Notes: a model not told the origin generated them from the letters alone. Shown: positions 10,954 to 18,059, counted from the stretch's first letter. The stretch is 64,000 bases of DNA from Chloroflexota bacterium (GCA_011523735.1 WTGB01000097.1:62001-126000); one strand, 5' to 3'. Numbers and translations are program-made.

Positions 10954-11976
10954 ATGTCGGCGAATCGGAATCTGCACAAAGCGAAGTCCAACAAGAAGGA
11001 CGAGTTCTACACGCAACTTGTCGATATTGAAAACGAACTCCGGCATTACACCGACCACTTTCGCGGGAAGGTCGTCTACTGCAACTGCGATGATCCGCGA
11101 GTGAGCAACTTCTTTCATTACTTCGCCTACAACTTCCGCGTGCTCGGACTCAAGAAACTGATTACCACTTGCTACAAGAACCAGCAAATGGATATGTTCA
11201 GCCAGCACGATGCGGAAAAGGCGATCTGGCTGGAATACGATGGGACGGAGAACGAGACCGGCGTTCCCTCAGTCGAAGACATCGGCATTCACTATCTTGA
11301 GGACGATGGCGATTTCAGAAGCGCGGAATGTATCGAGTTGTTAAAGGGCGCCGACATCGTGGTGACAAACCCGCCCTTTTCGCTCTTCCGTGAATATGTC
11401 GCGCAGTTGATCGAGTACGACAAGAAGTTTCTGATTATCGGTCATCAGAACGCGATAAAGTACAAAGAGATTTTCCCGCTGATTAAAAGCAACAGATTGT
11501 GGCTTGGGATTACGCCTCGCGGAAAGGACATGCTGTTTGATGTGCCGAAGGACTACGCGAAAGAACTGGTTGCCACGAAAAAAGAAGGCAGCGCATACAG
11601 GATCGTAGATGGCGTCGTTTATGGAAGGCTCGGAAGCGCAAGCTGGTATACCAATCTGGACTACCGCCAACGCCACGAGGAACTGATTTTATTCAAACGC
11701 TACTCGCCAGAAGAATATCTGAAGTACGACAACTACGATGCGATTGAAGTATCGAGAACCGCCGAGATTCCGATGGATTGGGATTGGGCGATGGGTGTGC
11801 CGATTACATTCTTGAACAAACACAATCCGGATCAGTTTGAGATATTAGGTATTTCGGAAGACAACGGTCGGGGGCAGTCTGCCCAGCTATGGGATGGCAC
11901 TAAACCTCACTGCTATATCAGAGGTCAAAAGAAGTACGCCCGCATTTTCATTCGGCATAGACGAATTGGACGATAA
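10954..11976 (+). CDS. EcoRI-family adenine-specific DNA methyltransferase
   Basis: 340 residues. The N-terminus has a DEFYTQ motif (16-21), typical of M.EcoRI-like enzymes. The catalytic NPPF is at 139-142 in the context GADIVVTNPPFSLFREYV. The C-terminal strand is CYIRGQKKYARIFIR. The family methylates adenine N6 in a palindromic target and normally protects DNA from a cognate nuclease. Here it opens an accessory island; the likely nuclease partner, a DUF262-HNH protein, is nearly 4 kb downstream at 15747, with foreign cassettes in between. A homologue of this gene's very 3' end recurs inside a chimeric remnant at 13821-14024. The start is ATG after a G-rich stretch. Confidence 0.88.
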   Translation: MSANRNLHKAKSNKKDEFYTQLVDIENELRHYTDHFRGKVVYCNCDDPRVSNFFHYFAYNFRVLGLKKLITTCYKNQQMDMFSQHDAEKAIWLEYDGTENETGVPSVEDIGIHYLEDDGDFRSAECIELLKGADIVVTNPPFSLFREYVAQLIEYDKKFLIIGHQNAIKYKEIFPLIKSNRLWLGITPRGKDMLFDVPKDYAKELVATKKEGSAYRIVDGVVYGRLGSASWYTNLDYRQRHEELILFKRYSPEEYLKYDNYDAIEVSRTAEIPMDWDWAMGVPITFLNKHNPDQFEILGISEDNGRGQSAQLWDGTKPHCYIRGQKKYARIFIRHRRIGR

Positions 11977-11979
11977 CAG

Positions 11980-12573
11980 GTGGAGACTATTTTCCAGACC
12001 GTTGTCGGCGTTTTGATTGCAAATAAACTTGTATATGTTTACAAGATTTGGCGCAGTTGTAGTCGCTATCGCGCAGTAGAAGCGTACTTTCTGCACGTTA
12101 GGTTAGCCTGTCGTGCAGCACAACGATTGGAACTATATAGAAGAGGACATAGAAGGCCGAAGCCTTGGAACTCGCCGACTGTTGCATGGCATATTTTGGT
12201 TGCTACGCCTGAAGAAGCCGAAGCCACGATACGAATGCATTGTGACTATATTTTTCGACATAAAGAGAGAATATCTGTATTGGCAGAGGAAGCTCATAGC
12301 TATGTTTCTCGGCACGAAGGTACATATATTGGCGCGGCAGAATATGGCCTTGAAACAAGGACGCTAATTTCGAGAATCTTCCGCAATTACCAAGATACCA
12401 ATTTTGACAATCCGAATGATTGTGAGCACTTATACAAGTATTTGACTGGGTTGAATGGTCGAATCAAAAGGGTGAAAGACTATTATGAAAAGGAGAATAG
12501 TAGAATAACAGGTGAAAATTATCTTACGACTCTAATTAGCAAGCCGTTTTTGCGGTATAGGAGAGAGGCGTGA
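11980..12573 (+). CDS. Unknown protein with N-terminal hydrophobic helix (cassette A, gene 1)
   Basis: I do not recognise this gene. It starts with GTG 3 bp after the methyltransferase stop and encodes 197 residues. The first 22 or so (TIFQTVVGVLIANKLVYVYK) form a probable membrane anchor. The rest is helical and charged, with no catalytic motif I can name. Its end overlaps the next gene by 4 bp, so the two form a translationally coupled pair. Base composition is visibly poorer in G+C than the flanking housekeeping genes, which suggests recent acquisition. Position inside a restriction-modification island suggests a defence-related role, by context only. Confidence 0.6.
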   Translation: METIFQTVVGVLIANKLVYVYKIWRSCSRYRAVEAYFLHVRLACRAAQRLELYRRGHRRPKPWNSPTVAWHILVATPEEAEATIRMHCDYIFRHKERISVLAEEAHSYVSRHEGTYIGAAEYGLETRTLISRIFRNYQDTNFDNPNDCEHLYKYLTGLNGRIKRVKDYYEKENSRITGENYLTTLISKPFLRYRREA

Positions 12574-13130
12574 CGGGGTTAAAGCGTATGGAGTTAAAAC
12601 GGAATGTATCAACCGAGCACCATCGTCGTGTCAGCTACCGAGATGTATGGTTTATAAACGCCAGACCGACTATCGTTCGATTAACCACTAGCGGAAATGA
12701 CGAAGAGAAAGCGTCAGCTTGTCAACTTATCACAGCTTGGATGGATAGATGCTATACATTGTGTCATTTTGCGTTTGACGTCGCCACCAACAATCCTAAA
12801 GAACTAATGCGTAAATATAAGACAAAAGACATAGTTTGTTTTTTCTTCGGAAATGAACTTGAATTTAATGAGGACAAGACTGGGGACGGTGACAGTCTTG
12901 TAGAGGTATTTAATTCGCTGAAACATGATGGGTGTTTGAGAGAAGGATACAAGTTTACTCATTATGCTAACATTGTAATCGACGGTGGCGATATCCCAAA
13001 AAGAAACAGCCAAGACAGCCAAAACAGCCAAGATTCATTAGTAAGAATAGCTCCCGATAGGTGGGTATTCACTCCGCTGGTTAAAATAGACGAGCTGTTC
13101 ATGGACGCAATTATTGTGGATGAGGAATAA
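12570..13130 (+). CDS. Unknown protein with Ser/Gln/Asn/Asp micro-repeat (cassette A, gene 2)
   Basis: 186 residues, GTG start in a 4-bp overlap with the preceding gene; an internal ATG follows six codons later. No family recognised. The middle (DVWFINARPTIVRLTTSG, then ACQLITAWMDRCYTLCHFAF) looks globular. Residues about 150-158 hold the low-complexity NSQDSQNSQDS, encoded by near-identical copies of a nine-base unit around 13008-13034. The protein ends in VDEE. Those last codons (gatgaggaataa) also act as the Shine-Dalgarno for the mini-ORF that starts 9 bp later, and the same arrangement recurs at 14794-14814. AT-rich, presumably horizontally acquired. Confidence 0.6.
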   Translation: MTGLKRMELKRNVSTEHHRRVSYRDVWFINARPTIVRLTTSGNDEEKASACQLITAWMDRCYTLCHFAFDVATNNPKELMRKYKTKDIVCFFFGNELEFNEDKTGDGDSLVEVFNSLKHDGCLREGYKFTHYANIVIDGGDIPKRNSQDSQNSQDSLVRIAPDRWVFTPLVKIDELFMDAIIVDEE

Positions 13131-13138
13131 GTCAACCA

Positions 13139-13252
13139 GTGAAAATTCAACAGTTCGACCTCACCGTCCGCGATCTCGTGGCCGGCTACCATGACGATGG
13201 CGATGGCGGCGTGGTCGGTTATAGGGGGAAGCTGGATATCCGGCAGAGGTGA
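13139..13252 (+). pseudogene. Truncated DUF262 5' fragment, copy R1 (37-codon mini-ORF)
   Basis: GTG-initiated reading frame whose residues align without gaps to the first 35 residues of the full DUF262 nuclease at 15747 (DLTVRDLVAGYHDDGDGGVV against DLTIRDLVAGYHDDGEGGVV). It then stops at TGA. By hand count, 58 of 63 bases over codons 7-27 match the intact gene, with three of the five differences synonymous. A GAGGA Shine-Dalgarno lies upstream, inside the end of the previous gene. The stop lies 8 bp before the ATG of the next gene. It may be a recombination scar, or a translated leader for the next cassette. Confidence 0.85.
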
Positions 13253-13260
13253 GGGGCTTG

Positions 13261-13785
13261 ATGGATGTATTAACTACACTATTCCTAATGATTATTGCTG
13301 GTGTTCTAATTCCTCCCATCAGGAAGATGCTGGCCCTTGTTTATAGACATTGCTTATTGCAAATACGCAAAATCAATGAAGAACGAAATCGTCGTACACA
13401 AAATAAGAATGATGCCGAAAAAGCAGTTAAAGATGCGCTGAAATCTTGGGATTATGCTGAGGATTTTCGAGAGGAGAAAACCTTATACGCACAGGCATTC
13501 GGTGGCTACCATCCCACTGTACAAGAAGAAATTCAATGCTGGGAAAGTGTGGTCGCAAAGTGCAAAAGCGCGGTGTCAGCATTAGAACTAAGTAACGAAA
13601 ATGATAGAGCTAGGGATTTTTCTCGCAACGTCTTAATAGCTACCAAAAAGTTAGAAGTATTGAGGAGTCGCTCTAACGAGGATAACACGAGGACTCTGGT
13701 CGTAGGTATTGATGAAGCTAAAAGAAGAGAATACGACGCAAGACTGGCGCAGCGCAACGACCAAGATATTGTGAGAATCTGGTGA
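13261..13785 (+). CDS. Unknown small membrane-anchored coiled-coil protein (cassette B)
   Basis: I chose ATG 13261, preceded by GAGGGG at 7 bp, over the in-frame GTG at 13249. The protein has 174 residues. An N-terminal hydrophobic segment (VLTTLFLMIIAGVLIPPI) is followed by a long charged helical stretch (KINEERNRRTQNKNDAEKAV) and mixed helices to the end. No family or catalytic motif recognised. The gene sits between two DUF262 5' fragments and is AT-richer than the chromosome around it. Like cassette A gene 1, it pairs a membrane anchor with a cytoplasmic helical part, but I see no clear sequence similarity between the two. Confidence 0.6.
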   Translation: MDVLTTLFLMIIAGVLIPPIRKMLALVYRHCLLQIRKINEERNRRTQNKNDAEKAVKDALKSWDYAEDFREEKTLYAQAFGGYHPTVQEEIQCWESVVAKCKSAVSALELSNENDRARDFSRNVLIATKKLEVLRSRSNEDNTRTLVVGIDEAKRREYDARLAQRNDQDIVRIW

Positions 13786-13820
13786 GCCTCCACAAATCAG
13801 GATGCCAAGGGGAATAGACA

Positions 13821-14024
13821 TTGAACATCCAACAGCTTGACCTCGCCGTCCGCGACCTCGTCGCCGGCTACCATGACGATGGCGACGGGGGCGTTGTCGG
13901 CTATAGGGGCAGGCTCGGCAGATTCTATGTCAAAGGCGACAAGAAATATGCGCGGATCGTTATTCGGCGCAAGGTAAGCGGGAATTACAATGGAAAAGAA
14001 GTTCGATACAGCAGAACACATTGA
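13821..14024 (+). pseudogene. Chimeric remnant R2: DUF262 5' fragment joined to a methyltransferase 3' end
   Basis: A TTG-initiated frame with upstream AGGGGA. Its first 30 or so codons match the DUF262 start (VRDLVAGYHDDGDGGVVGY). It then switches to FYVKGDKKYARIVIRRK, which aligns with the last residues of the EcoRI-type methyltransferase (CYIRGQKKYARIFIR). The order is reversed relative to the island as a whole, where the methyltransferase comes first. This is what a deletion between two tandem methyltransferase-DUF262 modules would leave. The frame runs 35 bp into the next gene, which starts at 13990. Confidence 0.85.
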
Positions 14025-14805
14025 ACTCGTAGGCCAAGAGCTCGTACTCCAATTTGAAAAAGCAAGAAAAGGAGGCACAGATCCAAACGCAAAGGGATTT
14101 GCAATTGAAGCAGCAACAAGAAAACAACTTGAATTACTGCTGCCTTCAGTTCTTGGCGTGGGTCAGGGATATATTATTGACAGCTACGGAAACGTAAGCA
14201 GGCAAATAGATTTAGTTATATTTGAAAGAAGTTTGTGCCCAGTCTTTTCGATAAATGAAAGTCCTGAATCTACATACTACCCGTGCGAGGGGGTTTTGGC
14301 AGCTTTAGAAATAAAGAGCAGCACGGGGCGAAAGGAGTATATAGATTCATGTGAAAAAGCGAATTCTGTTAGAAATATGAAAAGGAGGCTTAACAAAACA
14401 GAAGATAACAAAATTCTTAACTCCCGTAGATATGGACAAGTGGAACTATTCCTTGGGGATAGACCCACCCACACAGTGGATCCGGATATGTTTCCGCTGT
14501 TTGACATTCTTACGGGACTAATAACAGGCAAAGTGAACGTGACACAAGATACTCTTCAATCATATTTTATTGAATCGCAACGTAATGCTCCTGATATGTT
14601 GGTATCATTAGACGGTTTCTATGGACGCTTTTTGGATGAAGCCAAGATACTTACAAATGCCAGACTGGCTAAAGAATTTAAGGTAGTCCCATGTGAAAAT
14701 CCATTTTCGCGCTTTATTCGACAACTATATATGTGGTTCTGCTACGGACACACAGCGTCGTTCCATGCATTCTTCAATTACTTTCATGACCAACACGAGG
14801 AATAA
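13990..14805 (+). CDS. DUF6602-like predicted PD-(D/E)XK nuclease (cassette C)
   Basis: 271 residues. The core QIDLVIFE (D74) and GVLAALEIKSS (E107-x-K109) give the D...ExK signature of the PD-(D/E)XK nuclease fold. They are preceded by GQGYIIDSYGNVSRQ, as in DUF6602 proteins found in defence islands. Nuclease activity is therefore an inference from motif and family. It starts with ATG inside the chimeric remnant R2, and ends with HEE-stop. Its last codons supply the ribosome-binding site of the next DUF262 fragment. AT-rich compared with flanking chromosomal genes, suggesting transfer. Confidence 0.72.
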   Translation: MEKKFDTAEHIELVGQELVLQFEKARKGGTDPNAKGFAIEAATRKQLELLLPSVLGVGQGYIIDSYGNVSRQIDLVIFERSLCPVFSINESPESTYYPCEGVLAALEIKSSTGRKEYIDSCEKANSVRNMKRRLNKTEDNKILNSRRYGQVELFLGDRPTHTVDPDMFPLFDILTGLITGKVNVTQDTLQSYFIESQRNAPDMLVSLDGFYGRFLDEAKILTNARLAKEFKVVPCENPFSRFIRQLYMWFCYGHTASFHAFFNYFHDQHEE

Positions 14806-14813
14806 GATAATCA

Positions 14814-14921
14814 ATGAGAATTCAACAGCTAGATCTCACCGTCCGCGACCTCGTCGCTGGCTACTTTGACGATGGCGAGGGCAGCGTGGTCGGCTGTGGC
14901 GGCAGGCTGAGCGCGGAGTAA
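14814..14921 (+). pseudogene. Truncated DUF262 5' fragment, copy R3 (35-codon mini-ORF)
   Basis: ATG-initiated frame MRIQQLDLTVRDLVAGYFDD, continuing to a TAA after RLSAE. It aligns to residues 1-32 or so of the DUF262 protein at 15747. By hand count, 56 of 63 bases over codons 7-27 match that gene. The start lies 9 bp after the stop of the DUF6602-like gene. The junction gaggaataag-N5-7-start is nearly the same as at copy R1, so the homology includes the Shine-Dalgarno. After the stop, about 75 bp of unique sequence leads to an antitoxin gene. Confidence 0.85.
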
Positions 14922-14937
14922 CCCGGCGCAGTCTTCA

Positions 14938-14965
14938 TTGAAATCCTGGATATAGCTGTTACACT
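14938..14965 (+). promoter_or_regulatory. Possible sigma-70 promoter for antitoxin
   Basis: TTGAAA, a 16-bp spacer and TACACT, 33 bp before the antitoxin start. It is a fair match only, but it is well placed in the single non-coding gap of the cassette array and would give the antitoxin its own transcript. Confidence 0.4.
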
Positions 14966-14997
14966 GCAATAGTCAAAGCGGTATATGGGTTGCGGGT

Positions 14998-15228
14998 ATG
15001 GAAACCTACACAGTTGAGAAAGCGCAAAACAGCCTGAATGAATTGCTGGCGGAAGCGCGCAAAGGCAAGGCTGTCTTTATCACTGCGGAAGAAGGCTGGG
15101 CTGTGAAGCTCGTGCCTACTCCCATTGCGGCGAAGCAACCGCGCAAAGCCGGCAGCGCCCGCGGGCAGGTATGGATGTCCGACGATTTTGATGAACCGCT
15201 CGAAGACTTCGCCGACTATATGAAATGA
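14998..15228 (+). CDS. Phd/YefM-type antitoxin (partner toxin truncated)
   Basis: 76 residues. METYTVEKAQNSLNELLAEA followed by KGKAVFITAEEGWAVKLVP matches the N-terminal DNA-binding part of Phd/YefM antitoxins. The acidic, aromatic C-terminus (DDFDEPLEDFADYMK) is the usual toxin-binding tail of the VapB-like Phd proteins paired with PIN toxins. The stop overlaps by 4 bp an ATG for a PIN-domain start that is cut short (15225). It is therefore a toxin-antitoxin remnant in which the antitoxin is intact and the toxin is broken. Confidence 0.82.
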   Translation: METYTVEKAQNSLNELLAEARKGKAVFITAEEGWAVKLVPTPIAAKQPRKAGSARGQVWMSDDFDEPLEDFADYMK

Positions 15229-15404
15229 ATTGCCTGCTTGATACGCATGCTTTCCTCTGGTTTGTAAACGATCATTGTTCGCTTGGCGCGACTGCGGCGA
15301 GACGCCCCCGCCAAAATCATCATTTGTCAAAGCGATCGCATTTGTGTAAACTGTTGTTGTCGATACGTCGCAGCCCTTGGGGATTCCGATTTGACCGATT
15401 CTGA
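15225..15404 (+). pseudogene. Truncated PIN-domain (VapC-like) toxin
   Basis: ATG in a 4-bp overlap with the antitoxin. The first 17 or so residues, MNCLLDTHAFLWFVNDH, are the canonical PIN/VapC start, with the first catalytic Asp in LLDTHAFLW. Homology ends after about residue 24. The frame then runs through Arg/Ser-rich nonsense to TGA at 15402-15404. A full PIN domain is about 125-130 residues and has three more acidic residues, all missing here. The breakpoint is near 15297, just before the promoter at 15324. Confidence 0.8.
15324..15352 (+). promoter_or_regulatory. Sigma-70-type promoter for the coiled-coil gene
   Basis: TTGTCA, a 17-bp spacer and TAAACT, about 40 bp before the proposed TTG start of the next gene. 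Good match in hexamers and spacing, lying inside the dead toxin frame. Confidence 0.55.
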
Positions 15405-15702
15405 ACAAATTGCTCGCCACGAACGCGAAATCGGCGAATTGCGCGGCAAGCTGGATGCGCTGGCGACCAAGGAATTTGTCCGCGAAATCGTGCAAGAGCA
15501 GACGAAAGAACTCAACCAGAAAATCGACGCTATTGATTCCCGCCTCAACCAAAAGATCGACGCCAAGTTTGACGCCATTGATACCCGCCTCAAAGAAATC
15601 AGCGACCGCCAGCAGCGTTTCAAGGGCATCGGCCAGGCGCTTACTTTTGGTCTTCCCTTTCTGGTAAGCGCGCTCGCGCTTGCGGCTGTTTTCCTGAAAT
15701 AG
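15391..15702 (+). CDS. Small coiled-coil protein with C-terminal membrane anchor
   Basis: I prefer TTG 15391, with TTGGGGA just upstream, over the longer ATG frame from 15283, whose first 36 residues fall in the broken toxin and its promoter. The product has 103 residues: a heptad-like helix (REIGELRGKLDALATKEFVR, then KIDAIDSRLNQKIDAKFDAI) and a C-terminal hydrophobic helix (ALTFGLPFLVSALALAAVF). The architecture resembles many tail-anchored coiled-coil proteins of unknown function. No catalytic motif. It is the last gene before the complete DUF262 nuclease. Confidence 0.65.
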   Translation: MTDSEQIARHEREIGELRGKLDALATKEFVREIVQEQTKELNQKIDAIDSRLNQKIDAKFDAIDTRLKEISDRQQRFKGIGQALTFGLPFLVSALALAAVFLK

Positions 15703-15746
15703 GCAAAGCATTCTCGCATCGTGATTCGCCCCAATCGGTTGTCACA

Positions 15747-16841
15747 ATGAAAATTGAGTTGCTGGACCTCACCATCCGCGATCTCGTCGCTGGCTACCAT
15801 GACGATGGCGAAGGCGGCGTGGTCGGCTACGGCGACAAGTTGGACATTCGGCCGGCCTTCCAGCGCGAGTTTATCTACGATGACAGAGAGCGCAAAGCCG
15901 TCATCAACTCTATCCTCAAGGGCTTCCCGCTCAATGTCATGTACTGGGCGGCCCGCGAAGACGGCCGTTTCGAGATCATTGACGGTCAGCAGCGCACAAT
16001 TTCTATCGCTCAATATGTGGCGGAAAAGCCGGGCTTCTCTTTCGAGGGGCTGGGCTTTGACAATCAGCAATCGGATATCAAGGAGAAAATACTCAATTAC
16101 AAGCTGATGGTCTATGTGTGCAGTGGCACAGATAGCGAGAAGCTGGAATGGTTTGAGATCATCAATATCGCCGGGAAGCAGCTATCAAATCAAGAATTGC
16201 TCAATGCGATTTATCATGGCGCCTGGGTCACAAATGCCAAGCGCTATTTCAGCAAGCGCGGCTGCCCGGCGTATCAGATTGGCCGGGATTATCTAAGAAA
16301 CTCGGTGAAGGTTGAACGGCAAGAATACTTGGAAACGGCAATCAAGTGGATTAGCGAGAATAACATCAAAGAGTATATGCGGAGTCATCAGCACGATGAT
16401 AGCGCGGAGCCGCTCTGGGACTACTTTCAATCTGTTATTGACTGGATAAATGCGACCTTTAGCACCTATCGTAAATCCATGAAGGGCGTGGACTGGGGCA
16501 GCCTGTACAACACATACAAAGACTGTGAAATCGATCCTGTTGCGATTGAAGCGGAAGTAGAGGAGTTGCTTGATAACGAGGACGTGCAGCGCGAATCGGG
16601 TATATACCCGTATGTTCTTACCCGCGAAGAAAAGCACCTGAATCTCCGCGCTTTTGACGCTCGCATGAAGCGAAGGGTCTTTCGGAAACAAAACGGCATC
16701 TGCGCTATCTGCAAAGAGAAATTTGACATTTCCGCAATGGAAGCCGACCACATAACGCCTTGGTCCGAAGGCGGCCGGACAATCGAGGAAAACTGCCAAA
16801 TGCTCTGCCGGAAATGCAATCGTGAGAAGTCAGCGAAATAA
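15747..16841 (+). CDS. DUF262 - HNH endonuclease (GmrSD-like restriction protein)
   Basis: 364 residues. The N-terminal DUF262 domain has the ParB-like IDGQQR motif at 78-83, proposed in this superfamily to bind or hydrolyse nucleotide. The C-terminal HNH nuclease has C319-x-x-C322, D334-H335 in EADHITPWSEGG, N349 and C354-x-x-C357. This is the domain order of GmrS/GmrD fusions and related restriction enzymes. With the EcoRI-type methyltransferase at 10954 it plausibly forms the ends of a disrupted restriction-modification module. Its first 35 or so codons recur as three truncated copies upstream (13139, 13821, 14814), the most striking feature of the locus. Confidence 0.88.
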   Translation: MKIELLDLTIRDLVAGYHDDGEGGVVGYGDKLDIRPAFQREFIYDDRERKAVINSILKGFPLNVMYWAAREDGRFEIIDGQQRTISIAQYVAEKPGFSFEGLGFDNQQSDIKEKILNYKLMVYVCSGTDSEKLEWFEIINIAGKQLSNQELLNAIYHGAWVTNAKRYFSKRGCPAYQIGRDYLRNSVKVERQEYLETAIKWISENNIKEYMRSHQHDDSAEPLWDYFQSVIDWINATFSTYRKSMKGVDWGSLYNTYKDCEIDPVAIEAEVEELLDNEDVQRESGIYPYVLTREEKHLNLRAFDARMKRRVFRKQNGICAICKEKFDISAMEADHITPWSEGGRTIEENCQMLCRKCNREKSAK

Positions 16842-16879
16842 CGAGAATAGATAGGAATCTGAACCGACGAGGCGACACC

Positions 16880-17089
16880 ATGACCAGCAAAACCTTTGAA
16901 GTGCCAAATATCGGCTGCGCCGGCTGCGTCCAGGCGATCAAGAACGAATTGGGCGATCTTGCAGGCGTACTCGCAGTCAACGGCGATGTGCCCAGCAAAA
17001 CCATCCAGATCGAATTCGATCCGCCCGCCACCTGGGAGGGCATCGTCAAGACGCTAAACGAGATCGACTATCCGCCCGCTTCGGATTAA
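16880..17089 (+). CDS. Heavy-metal-associated (HMA) domain protein, copper-chaperone-like
   Basis: 69 residues, a single ferredoxin-like HMA domain. The metal-binding motif is GCAGC (Cys-x-x-Cys) in NIGCAGCVQAIKNELGDL. The canonical M/G-x-C-x-x-C context is slightly altered (I-G-C-A-G-C). It would bind Cu(I) or another soft metal and could deliver it to a P-type ATPase such as the CopA at 23102, which is not adjacent. It follows the DUF262 gene by 38 bp and marks the return to chromosomal genes. Confidence 0.82.
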   Translation: MTSKTFEVPNIGCAGCVQAIKNELGDLAGVLAVNGDVPSKTIQIEFDPPATWEGIVKTLNEIDYPPASD

Positions 17090-17139
17090 CAACGCGGCCG
17101 GCTCTAATCTCCAGAAGCCGCTGAATCGAGCCTCGCTCG

Positions 17140-17919
17140 ATGCCAACAGCAGCGCCGATTGACTTCGGCTTGACCGCCGCCGACTACAGCCAATTCCGCG
17201 CCGGCTTCCCCGACGAGTTCTTCGCCCGCATTCAGTCGCGCGGACTCATCCCGCCGGGCGCCAGACTCCTGGACCTGGGCAGCGGGACCGGCACTATCGC
17301 CAGAGGCATGGCCGCGCGCGGCTGTCGGGCTTTCGCGCTGGATATTTCAGCCCCGCTTCTGAGTCAAGCCCGCGCGCTCGCCACATCGCCAGGCACTGGA
17401 CTGGCGTGCGTCGTAGCAGCCGCCGAGCGCATCCCCATCGCGTCGAAGAGCATCGACATCGTGACAGCCGGTCAATGCTGGCACTGGTTCGATGGCCTCC
17501 GCGCCGCCCTTGAAGCCAGGCGCGTCCTGATTCCTGGCGGCAGGCTCATCATCGCCCATTTCGACTGGCTGCCCTTCGCGGGCAACGTTGTCGCCGCCAC
17601 CGAAGCGCTGATCTCCCGTCACAATCCCTCCTGGTCCTTCGCGGGCGGGGATGGCTTCCATCGGGGTTGGCTGGAAGACCTGCGGGAAGCTGACTTCGTC
17701 GGCCTGGAGAGCTTTTCATTCGAGCTTGCCGTAGCCTATTCTCATGAAGCCTGGCGAGGTCGCATCCGCGCCAGCGCCGGCGTCGCCGCCTCTCTCGGCC
17801 AGGCACAGGTCGCCACATTCGACCGTGACTTGCAACAGCTCCTGTGCAATGACTTTCCCCAAGACCCGCTGAACATCCCTCATCGCGTCTTCACCGTCCT
17901 CGGCCAGAAGCCGCGCTAA
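17140..17919 (+). CDS. Class I SAM-dependent methyltransferase
   Basis: 259 residues. Motif I is LLDLGSGTGTIARGMAARG, motif II is AFALDISAPLLSQA, and a GQCWHWFD segment follows the mid-domain. This is the Methyltransf_11/UbiE-like group; WHWFD-type sequences are common in small-molecule methyltransferases of unknown substrate. A perfect 6-bp hairpin, TCGAGC-CTC-GCTCGA, directly abuts the ATG (17126-17140) and would compete with ribosome access. It stands alone between the HMA gene and queG. Confidence 0.82.
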   Translation: MPTAAPIDFGLTAADYSQFRAGFPDEFFARIQSRGLIPPGARLLDLGSGTGTIARGMAARGCRAFALDISAPLLSQARALATSPGTGLACVVAAAERIPIASKSIDIVTAGQCWHWFDGLRAALEARRVLIPGGRLIIAHFDWLPFAGNVVAATEALISRHNPSWSFAGGDGFHRGWLEDLREADFVGLESFSFELAVAYSHEAWRGRIRASAGVAASLGQAQVATFDRDLQQLLCNDFPQDPLNIPHRVFTVLGQKPR

Positions 17920-18059
17920 GCATCCACGCAATCGCAGGAAAATGTCAGGACTTCCGCTTATAGAGTACAATCCGGTTGTAAGCAGCATAGGCTCTGTGTC
18001 CTCTCCGGTAAACACGTGCTTACTCCGCTGAAATCACAACGCACAGTCATGGTGTACAA

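Noticed and set aside
13008-13034. Short tandem repeat (agccaagac/agccaaaac units) as a phase-variation tract
   Set aside because: The unit is nine bases, so slippage would keep the frame. Only about three imperfect copies exist. Treated as a low-complexity segment of the protein.
13139-14921. CRISPR-like or simple tandem repeat array
   Set aside because: The repeated 100-bp units are coding, diverged and separated by whole genes. They match the start of a downstream gene, so a CRISPR interpretation does not fit.
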